10,272 nucleotides of DNA from CAIPVR01 sp049316905. Lineage in GTDB: Bacteria; Actinomycetota; Acidimicrobiia; Acidimicrobiales; Microtrichaceae. Both the position numbers and the translations under genes were made by a program. The stretch covers positions 1 to 10,272 of the forward strand of contig JBMOJH010000118.1 in assembly GCA_049316905.1 (NCBI GenBank), read 5' to 3'. Shown here piece after piece: positions 1 through 7,400 of the stretch. How positions within the stretch are numbered: the stretch's first letter is position 1; every line of letters starts with the position of its first letter. The notes beneath the pieces are model-generated. The model did no database searches. It was not told the origin of the DNA and saw only the letters and a list, made by a program, of their open reading frames with translations.

Positions 1-55
1 TGTCCCACAGGTAGCGGAGCCACGGGTCGAGCAGGGTCAGGTCGGGTGCGTTCAC
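1..55 (-). CDS. 5' end of an unidentified gene (18 codons, runs off the window)
   Basis: A GTG at 55-53 opens a frame that stays open to the window edge and reads MNAPDLTLLDPWLRYLWD. Seventeen of the 18 codons end in G or C, which matches the real genes here. A purine-rich GGGGGA about six bases upstream could be a weak ribosome binding site. The frame is also open upstream of the GTG, but that stretch has no ATG or GTG and runs back into the terminator hairpin of the preceding pilin gene, so this GTG is the sensible start. Too little is visible to name a family. Its place directly downstream of a pilin makes a pilus function possible, but this is context only. The start codon could be wrong if the gene begins further left. 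Confidence 0.5.
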   Translation of the reverse strand, partial: MNAPDLTLLDPWLRYLWD

Positions 56-95
56 TGGGGGTCCCCCGGGTCGGCGTCGTGCGGCAACAGCGTGG

Positions 96-133
96 TGCAG
101 GTCGAGCGTGCAGGAAAGCGACGCTGCAGGAAA
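96..133. repeat. Iterated TGCAGG direct repeat upstream of the GTG gene
   Basis: On the plus strand TGCAGG occurs at 96-101, 109-114 and 125-130. The last two copies extend to TGCAGGAAAnCG, matching at 11 of 12 positions, and start 16 bases apart; the first two start 13 bases apart. The block lies between the pilin terminator and the start of the next gene, so it would be in that gene's promoter or leader region. It could be an operator or chance in GC-rich DNA. No clear -10/-35 pair is visible beside it. Confidence 0.3.
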
Positions 134-139
134 ACGGTA

Positions 140-169
140 CCGGGGGCGGGGCCGAAGCCCCGCCCCCGG
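140..169 (-). terminator. Strong intrinsic terminator hairpin after the pilin gene
   Basis: Bases 140-152 and 157-169 are perfect reverse complements, giving a 13-bp stem made only of G-C pairs. On the minus-strand transcript the loop is UUCG closed by a C-G pair, the exceptionally stable C(UUCG)G tetraloop. The stem begins 26 bases after the pilin stop codon. It is followed by TACCGTTTTCC, a short and interrupted U-run rather than a long one, as is common in high-GC bacteria. It probably ends, and protects the 3' end of, the pilin transcript and insulates the next gene. Confidence 0.8.
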
Positions 170-183
170 AACAGGAAACTCAG

Positions 184-199
184 CTGATCACGCGATCAG
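184..199 (-). other. Small inverted repeat over the pilin stop codon
   Basis: CTGATC at 184-189 and GATCAG at 194-199 form a 6-bp stem with a 4-base loop. It covers the TGA stop at 198-196. It sits just upstream of the large terminator hairpin and may add to mRNA 3'-end structure. It is short enough to be coincidental. Confidence 0.3.
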
Positions 200-570
200 A
201 AGCCATTGCACTGGCCGACGCCAACGAACGTCGGAGCGGTGGCACCGGTCGCATCGAAGGTTGCGGTCCACTTCGCACCCGCAGCCGGCGTCACAACCGG
301 AGCCGACTCCAGGAAGCCGGGGACCAGCTGGCCGAAGCCGGTCGGGTACAGACCGTTGGAGCTCGAGTTCGCCCGGTACGCCTGCGACGCCGTCTGCAGG
401 GTCCGCTTCTCGATCTTGCAGGCGGACTCCTTGGAGTTGTCGTTGATGCCACCGATGGCGAACACCACCACACCGGCGAGGACGCCGAGGATCGCGATCA
501 CCACGAGCAGCTCGATGAGGGTGAAGCCCCCCTGGCCCCGCATGCGGCGCCGGTTCTCAATCATGTTCAT
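196..570 (-). CDS. Type IV pilin (GspG/PilA-like major pilin candidate)
   Basis: This 124-residue protein has a class III (prepilin) signal. A 15-residue basic leader, MNMIENRRRMRGQGG, is followed by the conserved mature start FTLIELLVVIAILG, with Phe at +1 and the key Glu at +5. A single hydrophobic alpha-helix follows, to about mature residue 24. The mature protein is about 109 residues, short for a type IVa pilin and close to the small GspG-like pilins of Gram-positive bacteria. The region after the helix (SACKIEKRTLQTASQAY, then YPTGFGQLVPGFL) follows the usual GspG-like pattern. Its only two cysteines, one just after the helix and one four residues from the C-terminus, could form a disulfide. 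The ATG at 570 is chosen over an upstream start at 612 and an ATG at 564 because GGGAGGG lies nine bases before it. It stands alone between a 240-base gap and a strong terminator, as expected for a highly expressed fibre subunit. Confidence 0.93.
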   Translation of the reverse strand: MNMIENRRRMRGQGGFTLIELLVVIAILGVLAGVVVFAIGGINDNSKESACKIEKRTLQTASQAYRANSSSNGLYPTGFGQLVPGFLESAPVVTPAAGAKWTATFDATGATAPTFVGVGQCNGF

Positions 571-579
571 TGTTGTTGA

Positions 580-586
580 CCCTCCC
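580..586 (-). promoter_or_regulatory. Ribosome binding site of the pilin gene
   Basis: The minus strand reads GGGAGGG at 586-580, nine bases before the ATG at 570. This is a near-ideal Shine-Dalgarno sequence and it decides the start: it is useless for the upstream start at 612 and 15 bases from the ATG at 564. Confidence 0.8.
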
Positions 587-773
587 GGATCGGTAGAAAC
601 CGCACGCCCCACACGGAACGCGGTCTGCCTAACGTTGTCCGAGGGTATGAGCCGATCGCCATTGGCCGCCCCACTCCCCCGAATCGCATCGCCCGCTGCT
701 GCGGAGCAGCATCATGTTGACCGACATTCAAGATTGTGTCCACCCCGACGTGACGGGCAAATCCCCCAACATC

Positions 774-810
774 GGGGCCGCCACGACGGGAGCGGTCGGC
801 GGCGGACCCC
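774..810 (-). terminator. Possible hairpin after the 1202-residue gene
   Basis: Immediately downstream of the TAA at 813-811, the segments 801-810 and 774-782 pair over nine G-C-rich base pairs with one bulged base and an 18-base loop. No U-run follows on the minus strand (GATGTTGGGGG comes next), so it may be a weak terminator, an mRNA 3' stabiliser or a partial read-through element rather than a classical terminator. Confidence 0.3.
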
Positions 811-3800
811 TTACGGGGTGTTGCAGTCCGTGGCGGACGTCCCACCGCGGCACAGACGCCAGTCCTGCACCTCCACGTCCCATCCCGGGACCCAGGTGCC
901 GCGCAGCGCGTACACGCTCGCGGAGTACTGCGCGGGCGAGATGTTCGCCGGGATCTGGTCCGCGATCCGCACGATGGCGGTGGCGCGGAGCGCCTTGTCA
1001 CGACAGATCGTCTTCCAGTCGGCCAACCACTGCGTCTTCCATCTCCGGACGGCCGCCACGCCGGCGTTCACCACCAACGCGGGCGGGTCGGGGACCGAGA
1101 ACGTGGACACACCGGCCCCGTTGGTCGACGTCGGGTTGGTGCCGGGTCCGCAGTCCCGCACGGTCGGATCCTGGATGTTCGCCGGCGCCGGGTTGGCCGG
1201 GTTGTTCGGATCCTGGGTGGGCAGCGTCAGGCGGGCGTCCTGGGGCACCACCACCGAGCGCAGCTCCACCACCCGTTCCGCCGGCCGGGCCCGTTCGCAG
1301 CAGACGATCCCGGTCCGCGGGTCGTCGGCCGCGGAGAGAGGGTTACTGCCGGAGTTCGCGAGCATGATGCTCTGCAACGACCCCACCATGAGCGCCAGCG
1401 GGCGGGTGTTGCCCACCGTCGGCGGGCCGGTGACGATCGGGTCACCGATGCGGTTCGCCGGCCCGATCCACTCCACCCGCACGTCGCTGCGGGGCAGCAC
1501 CACCCCTCCGTACACGTTGAAGCGGGCCTCACGGTTCGAGGGGGAGAAGTCGTTCGACGTGATCCGGAAGATCGGCCCCGGCCCGTCGAAGGACTGGTTG
1601 GCCACGGTGCTCACCGTGGTGGACAGGCCCACGTAGTCCACCGAGTAGCGCCAGTAGCTGCACCCGTTGCCGGGGAAGTCCGCGCCGTTGCGGCAGCCGT
1701 AGTTGAAGCTCTTGTCACGCACCATGTCGAAGGCGACATCGACGTCGGTGCCGATCAGGTCGCTGTTCTTCCGCAGACGCTTGGTCCCACCGAGGGTGCA
1801 AGCGTTGAGCAGGTCATAGGAACGGACCTGGTTCCACTCCGGGAGACGGTCCCAGCTCGCCGTGCAGACGGTGGTGCCGTTCCGCGTGACCGTCGCCCGC
1901 AGCCGCGACGGCGAGTTGTTGGCCGGCGCGTAGTCGACGCAGTCGATCCTCGACACGGTGATGATGTTGAGGAAGTGGAAGTTGTCGCACGACGAGATGC
2001 CGCGCACCCGGAGACTGGCGCTGGTGAGCGAGCCGTCGATCGCCGGGTTCGAGTCCGACAGCGACGGCGCGTACCGATCGGTCAGCGCCGGGAGGCGGAT
2101 GGTGCCGGTGCCGGAGTCCGGCACCCTGTAGATGATGCAGATGCCGAAGATCGAGTTCCGGCAACGGCTCTTGAAGTTGAACTGGACCGAGTTGCCGTCG
2201 GCGGCGAGCACCGAGCCGGCGTTGCCGAGGACCTCGCCCTCGTTCGGCACGCCCACCACCGTGGGCAGCGACTCGACGGGCGGGGCGATCACCTGCGGCG
2301 TCTGGAGCTCCACCTTGTCGATCCGCACGCCGTAGGTGCAGCCGACGAAGACGCTGAGCAGGTTGCACTCGGAGTTGAGACCCATCGCCACGTCGATCCG
2401 TGATCTCAGCAGGTCGGCCCGGTCGATCTGGCCGCCGCAGGGCGAGTTCGGCCCGATGATGTCGATGTCGACGGTCTGCGGACCCGCACGGCCCTCGGTG
2501 TCGTTGATCCGCGGGCTCGTGATCCGGCAGGTCGGCTGGGCGGGCAGGATCCCGGTGGCCGGGTCGGGAAGGGTGACGATCACCTCGGTGGCGGGCAGGG
2601 CCCCGTTCCACACGTCGTTGGCGCTCGTCTCGTCGCCGGTGATCCTCAGGGTGGCCACGTTGATCGTGGCCGGGCCCGGGTCCTGGCCGGCGGGCGGGGT
2701 CCACGTGGTGGAGAACGCAGCGGTGCCGTTGCACGGGGCCGAGACGCACGACGTGGTCATCGACAGGCCGCCACCTGGCAGCGACGTCCAGCGGTTCTGG
2801 AACTGGCTGCCCGGGCCGAAGATGAGGTTGATGAGACTGCCGATGATGAAGATGTTGCGGAGCCCGTCGAACCACCCCGTGCTCGCCGTGCCACCCTGGA
2901 AGGTGGTGGGCGCCGACGACTGGTAGCCCAGGTTCGCCGTGGCGTCCTGCCACAGGGCCTGGCGCCCCGGGGCCGAGGAGTCGCCACACAGCGCGAGGTA
3001 ACCCGCTTCGTGGTTGAACACGGTTCGGGCCGACAGCACCACGTGGACGCCGGGCGAGATCGGGTTGCAGCCCGGGGTGGTCGCCTTCGACACGGCGTTG
3101 ATGTCGCCGGCGTTCGGGGTCCCGAACACGTAGATGTTCGACGTGGACCGGAGGTTGAGCGCGTTGCCGTCGGCGTTGCCGGCGTCGAACCAGTAGTTGC
3201 CCGGTGGGAACCAGAACTTCACACCGGCACAGCCCGCGAACCAGGCGTTGAGGCGGGCGGTGATGTTCGCCGGGTAGGCGCCCGGGCGGAACTGGATGCT
3301 GGCGCCGTTGTTCACCGGGCAGTCACGGGAGGAAGTGAACCGCTGGGTCCAACTGCCGATGCCGACGGGCAGTCGGGAGACGGTCACGTCGTTCTGGCGG
3401 ATGCGGTCCTGGGTCCACACCTGGGTGGCGGCCGGCACCACACCCTTGGTCCCGGCCCGGTCGTTGCGCAACAACGACTGGTCGCACTGGATGTTGGCGC
3501 CCGAACTGACCTGGGCGCCGGGCAGGGACGGCACGAACTGAGGATCGCCGTTGAGCACCCCGCACGGGTTCGAGCCGCTCGCGAAGAGCGAGCTGAACAG
3601 GCCCGGGTCGCCCTGGCGGTACCCGCCGCTGACTGAGATCGCCGGCGGGTTCACGACGTAGTCGGTGCCGGTGCCGCGGTCGGGATTGCGGAGGACGGCG
3701 GCGCCGCCCGACACGTCGACGTTGCCCACGAACTGCAGCGCGTCAGGCCCGGAATGCACCAGGCCGACGCCGTTGCGGCCCGCGCCGGCGGTGAACGCCG

Positions 3801-4419
3801 TGTCCACCTGGGCGGTGGTGAAGGCCGGCACGTTGGCCTGCCGCAACGCCTCGCGCCACGGGACGCACTCGGCGAGTGGCTGGCACGGGTCGACGTTGGT
3901 ACGGGTCATGTTCCCGGTGGGCACCTGACCGAGCACCTTCACCGTGCTGCCGGTCGGGGTGACGGGGGCGTAGGTGTCGGCGCCGAGCGCCGTGCAGAAC
4001 ACCGACACGCGCTTGCCGTCCACCACGTTCTCCACCAGCGGCTTCCGGTTGGCCTCCGTCTGGCCGTTCGCAGTGTCGGGCACCCAGGCGCACGGGTTCG
4101 GCTCCCCGAACGGGTTCACCGCGTTCGGATCCGCGGGCACCGGTGTGCCCTGCTGGCCGAGCAGGTACTGCTCCTGGCCCACGGGCTGGGCCCGGGCGAT
4201 CATGCCGATCGCCGGTTCCATCGCGCTCTCGGCCGCGTGGGTCTCGCGGTCACGGTTGACCTGGTCGCCCGAGAAGGTGGCCGTGGCGAAGCTGAGGCCG
4301 AGCATGGCGGTCACCAGCAGGGACGACACACCGAGGATGGCGACGGCGGTCGCGAGGGCGAATCCCGACTGGTCGGCACCTCGTCGGCGGTCCCGCAGCG
4401 CGCGCGCGATCAGCAGCAT
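811..4419 (-). CDS. Very long prepilin-like secreted protein (PilX/GspK-type N-terminus)
   Basis: This 1202-residue product starts with a basic leader (five Arg in residues 6-13), then QSG and FALATAVAILGVSSLLV, a prepilin-peptidase-like G/F junction at residues 19-20 with a single hydrophobic helix to about residue 45. The Glu normally at +5 is replaced by Thr, as in GspK-type tip pseudopilins. The next segment, NRDRETHAAESAMEP, resembles the post-helix region of PilX-type proteins. The rest, about 1150 residues, is exported-type sequence with 30 cysteines in total. Residues 398-435 (FWFPPGNYWFDAGN) recall the start of a beta-helix. Residues 519-540 form a second hydrophobic stretch. Residues 585-708 and 800-935 look like two copies of one domain. 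ATG 4419 is chosen because GAGGG lies seven bases upstream; an earlier start at 4572 would give Arg/His-rich out-of-frame sequence. It is probably a minor pilus-tip or surface component. Export by a pilus machine is inferred. Confidence 0.85.
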   Translation of the reverse strand: MLLIARALRDRRRGADQSGFALATAVAILGVSSLLVTAMLGLSFATATFSGDQVNRDRETHAAESAMEPAIGMIARAQPVGQEQYLLGQQGTPVPADPNAVNPFGEPNPCAWVPDTANGQTEANRKPLVENVVDGKRVSVFCTALGADTYAPVTPTGSTVKVLGQVPTGNMTRTNVDPCQPLAECVPWREALRQANVPAFTTAQVDTAFTAGAGRNGVGLVHSGPDALQFVGNVDVSGGAAVLRNPDRGTGTDYVVNPPAISVSGGYRQGDPGLFSSLFASGSNPCGVLNGDPQFVPSLPGAQVSSGANIQCDQSLLRNDRAGTKGVVPAATQVWTQDRIRQNDVTVSRLPVGIGSWTQRFTSSRDCPVNNGASIQFRPGAYPANITARLNAWFAGCAGVKFWFPPGNYWFDAGNADGNALNLRSTSNIYVFGTPNAGDINAVSKATTPGCNPISPGVHVVLSARTVFNHEAGYLALCGDSSAPGRQALWQDATANLGYQSSAPTTFQGGTASTGWFDGLRNIFIIGSLINLIFGPGSQFQNRWTSLPGGGLSMTTSCVSAPCNGTAAFSTTWTPPAGQDPGPATINVATLRITGDETSANDVWNGALPATEVIVTLPDPATGILPAQPTCRITSPRINDTEGRAGPQTVDIDIIGPNSPCGGQIDRADLLRSRIDVAMGLNSECNLLSVFVGCTYGVRIDKVELQTPQVIAPPVESLPTVVGVPNEGEVLGNAGSVLAADGNSVQFNFKSRCRNSIFGICIIYRVPDSGTGTIRLPALTDRYAPSLSDSNPAIDGSLTSASLRVRGISSCDNFHFLNIITVSRIDCVDYAPANNSPSRLRATVTRNGTTVCTASWDRLPEWNQVRSYDLLNACTLGGTKRLRKNSDLIGTDVDVAFDMVRDKSFNYGCRNGADFPGNGCSYWRYSVDYVGLSTTVSTVANQSFDGPGPIFRITSNDFSPSNREARFNVYGGVVLPRSDVRVEWIGPANRIGDPIVTGPPTVGNTRPLALMVGSLQSIMLANSGSNPLSAADDPRTGIVCCERARPAERVVELRSVVVPQDARLTLPTQDPNNPANPAPANIQDPTVRDCGPGTNPTSTNGAGVSTFSVPDPPALVVNAGVAAVRRWKTQWLADWKTICRDKALRATAIVRIADQIPANISPAQYSASVYALRGTWVPGWDVEVQDWRLCRGGTSATDCNTP
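1615..2022 (-). repeat. Second copy of an internal domain duplication (residues 800-935)
   Basis: In the 1202-residue protein this segment reads ASLRVRG, then a VTRNGTTVC strand, DLLNAC, NSDLIGTDVDVAFDM, and a cysteine-bearing end GCSYWRYSVDYVGLST. The order and spacing of these elements match the segment at residues 585-708. Sequence identity is low, so this is an alignment by eye. Confidence 0.4.
2296..2667 (-). repeat. First copy of an internal domain duplication (residues 585-708)
   Basis: This segment reads ATLRITG, then VIVTLPDP and PTCRITS, DIIGPNSPCGG, RADLLRSRIDVAMGL, and ends GCTYGVRIDKVELQT. It lines up in order with the copy at residues 800-935: LRhxG, a strand plus cysteine, DLL/DII plus cysteine, (S)DLI/L-x-DVAh, and a final cysteine followed by Tyr and a (V/I)D-x-V-x-L-x-T strand. 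Confidence 0.4.
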
Positions 4420-4431
4420 CAGGTCACCCTC
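4417..4431 (-). promoter_or_regulatory. Stop-start overlap and ribosome binding site coupling the PKD and prepilin-like genes
   Basis: The minus strand reads GAGGGTGACCTGATG. The TGA stop of the PKD gene (4421-4419) shares one base with the ATG of the next gene (4419-4417). The GAGGG at 4431-4427, inside the last codons of the PKD gene, lies seven bases before that ATG. This arrangement implies one mRNA and reinitiation, and hence linked production of the two proteins. Confidence 0.8.
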
Positions 4432-7400
4432 AGCGTTGCGGTGAACGTGTCGTCGCCACCGTCGTCGTCGAACACCTGGAGCGTCACGGTGTAGGTGCCG
4501 GGGGCGTAGGTACGGGTGAGGGTCGGGCTCGACCCGGTGTCCACCAGGGTCGCACCGCTCGTGATGGTCCACGAGTAGCCCTGGACGGTGCCGTCGGGGT
4601 CGCTCGAGTAGGTGGGTGCGGTGCCGTCGAGGGTGAAGTTCACCCCGGCCGGCGACGTGAGCTCGATCGGGTTCGCCGGCGTGCCCGCGTCACGGATGCG
4701 GGCCACCGGCGGGCGGTTGATCTTGATCGTGCGGACGTCGGTGCTCGTCACGCCGTCGTTGTCGGTGGCGCTCAGCGTGACCGTGAAGGTGCCGAAGGTC
4801 GGGAACGTCACCGTGTGTCCGTTGGCCAGGTCCGGGGCGGAGGTGGCGCACCCGGTGCCCGTGGCCGGGTTCGGGCACACCTGGAACGAGCTGGCGGTGA
4901 GCGAGCCGTCGGGATCACGCAGTGACCGGATCGTGAAGTCCACCACGTAGCCCGGCACACCGACGGTGTCGGTCGGGTTCTGCTCGAGCTGGACCACCGG
5001 CGCCCGGTTCACCACCTGGAACGACTTGGTCACGGTGGTCGCCGCGCCGTCCACGTCGGTCACGGTGAGCTCGACGGTGCCGTTGGGCACGAGCACGGCG
5101 AAGCTCTGCAGCGTGGTCGGATCGAGCGTCGGGGCGCTGGAGGTGGCCGTGGCCAGCACGGTGGCGCCCGAGAGGAACCGCCAGTCGTAGCGCTGCAGGC
5201 CACGGCCCTCGGGATCGCTCGCGGTGGCGGAGAAGAAGTACTCCACCACGTCCTCGGGTGCCGTGCCGCTGCGGCCCACCACGATCGTGGGCAGGATCCC
5301 GTCGATCGCCGCGTCAGGCGCCTGGTTGACCAGCACGTTGCCGGTGACCACCGAGGTGGCGCCGCCCTGGTCGGTGACCGTGAGCTCCACCTTGTAGGTG
5401 CCGTTCGCCGGTCGCGGAATCGTCGCCTGCGCACCAGAGGCGCTCGCCGTCACGGCGTTCGACGAGTCGAGGAGCCGCCAGGCGAAGGAGCTGATCGGTT
5501 CGTTGTCGGGATCGGTCGTGCCGCGCCCGTCGAGGGCCAGGTCCTGGCCCGGGTTGATCACACAGGTGGTGGCCGGGGCGAGGGTGCAGGCCGCGACCGG
5601 CGGGGTGGGCTGGGGCGACGGCGTGAGGGTGGCCGACGCCGACGGGGCCTGGTTGCGGCGGACCGTCGTGGTGGCGGTGCCGATGCCGCCCTTGTTGTCG
5701 GTGGCGGTGAGCGTGATGGAGTAGATGCCGAACCCGCCGAGGGTCACCGCGGGCGGCTGCGCCCCGGAGGCCGTGGTGGAGAATCCGCCCGGGCCGGTGA
5801 TCGTCCACGCGTAGGTGTCGATCGGGTCGTTGTCGGGATCCGTGGTGCCGGAGCCGTTCAGCGTGACGGTCGGCGGCGCCGACGGGTTGGCCGGATCCGG
5901 GTTCACCACCGACGGCGTGGCCACCGCGCTGGCGACGGGCGCGCCGTTGATGGTCACCACGGTGTCGAGGGGTACCGAGTTGCCGCCCTGGCCGTCGTTG
6001 ACCACGAGCGTGACCGTGTAGGTGCCGCGGCCCAGCGCGTTGGTCGCCGCGCCCGGCCCGATGTCGAGGCTCGGGCCGGTGGCGGTGAACAGCGTGGTGC
6101 CACCGGCGTTCTTCACGGTCCAGGCGTAGGTGAGGGTGCCGCCGTCGGGGTCGGTCGAGCCCGACCCGTTGAGGTTCACGACCTGCGGCGAGCCCGCGTT
6201 CGTCGGCGTGATCAGCGGCGGCGCCGGGGTGGTGGTCACGCGGCCGGTGGGCAGCTGATTGGCCACCGTCAGCGGGGCCTCCACCGTGTCCGACACGCCG
6301 CTGTTGGCGTCGGTCACCGTCAGGCGCACGAAGCCGCTCCCCGTACCGGGCGCCGGGAGGGTCACGACCTTGCTCCACGACCCCGCGGCCGTGGTCTCGG
6401 CCGGACCGAGCGGGGTGCGGGCGCTGTCGAGCAGCTGCCACGACCAGGTGCCGATCGCGTCGTTCTCCGGGTCCGAGGCCGTGCCGGTGAACGCACACGC
6501 CACATTGCGCTGGCAGGAGAACGACGACGGGAGCGTGGCGGTCGGCGCCGCGTTCACCCGGACCTGCCGGGAGATGGTCGCCGTGCCCGCGGTGGGCGTG
6601 TTCTGGTCGGCCACCTGGACCGTCACGTTGTAGAGGCCCGGCCCGTTGAAGGTCACGTTGCCCGAGGCCACCGGGCCCAGGGTGGGCGGTGCCGGCGCGG
6701 GCGTCACCGGGCTGGAGACCCGGGTGATCGTCCACGAGTAGCCACCGATCCCGCCCTCGGTGTCGGTCGAGCCCGAGGCGTCGAGTGACACCGTGGGCGC
6801 GGGACGGCCCGGCGGCGGCTGGTTGACCACGCAGGGATCGGCCGTGCCGCAGGAGCCCGCTGGGTCGTTCACCCGGGTGATCGCCATCCGGGCGACGGGC
6901 GGGTTGTTCACCACGACGGTCCGCGGGGCCGACACCGCGGTGGCCCCGGCGGAGTCCGTAACGGTGACCGCGGCCGAGTAGGTGCCGAACGCCGGGTAGG
7001 TGTAGGTCGCGCTGGCGGTGCCGGCCGCCGAGATCACCTCCTGGGTGACCCCGTTGCCGAAGTCGAACACGTACTTGTAGATGCCAGCATCGGGGGCGTT
7101 GTCCGACGCGGTGGCGGTGAAGGTGAACGGCGTCGAGAGGCCGGTCACGCTCGGCGTGTTGGTGGTGAGCGTGGGCGTGTTCGGCGCCCGGTTCACCTTC
7201 ACGGTCCAGGTGGTGGAGCCGGTGCGGCGCCCGGGGGTGCCCGCGGGTGCGTCCCACACGTCGAGGGTCACCCGGTACGTGCCGTACGCCTGCGGCAGCG
7301 TGCAGGCGAACGTGCCGTTGCTCCCGGTGTTGGGGAACTCACCGGTGCTGCAGGACGTAGCGGCACCCGCCGAGGTGGGGGCCACCGTCCAGGAGTAGGA

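Larger units (their letters stand above)
571..810 (-). promoter_or_regulatory. Leader and probable promoter region of the pilin gene
   Basis: This 240-base gap separates the 1202-residue gene from the pilin and has no convincing coding frame. On the minus strand a weak sigma-70-like pair is seen: TTGCCC at 760-755 and CACAAT at 738-733, 16 bases apart (4 of 6 consensus matches each). A hairpin GCTGCT-loop-AGCAGC lies at 695-710. GATCGG/CCGATC at 588-593 and 652-657 can pair across about 58 bases and would close a structured leader directly beside the ribosome binding site. A 5-bp stem (599-603 with 620-624) nests inside it. I could not match this leader to a known riboswitch such as GEMM. The size of the gap supports a separate pilin promoter; the exact site is uncertain. 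Confidence 0.4.

Noticed and set aside
571..612. Upstream start of the pilin gene at 612
   Set aside because: It would add 14 residues ahead of the leader and place the strong GGGAGGG inside the coding region.
629..727. 32-codon minus-strand frame (starts MSVNMMLLRSSG) in the pilin leader
   Set aside because: About a quarter of its third codon positions are A or T, unlike the neighbours. The purine-rich stretch is too far upstream, and the candidate promoter would start transcription at or near its ATG.
567..1001. Minus-strand frame of 144 codons crossing the gap before the pilin
   Set aside because: Its first half is an Arg/Ser/Pro shadow of the prepilin-like gene, and its end runs through the pilin ribosome binding site. 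No start signal or domain supports it.
206..1636. 476-codon open frame on the plus strand
   Set aside because: It lies antisense to the pilin and the prepilin-like gene, has no family-like segments, and is a typical high-GC shadow frame.
4420..4572. Upstream start of the prepilin-like gene at 4572
   Set aside because: The extra 51 residues are Arg/His-rich out-of-frame PKD sequence. The ATG at 4419 has a well-spaced ribosome binding site and gives a proper prepilin leader.
5314..7257. 647-codon minus-strand open frame inside the PKD gene
   Set aside because: It is an Arg/His/Gly-rich translation of the PKD coding DNA in another frame, with no recognisable domains; the PKD frame is unambiguous.
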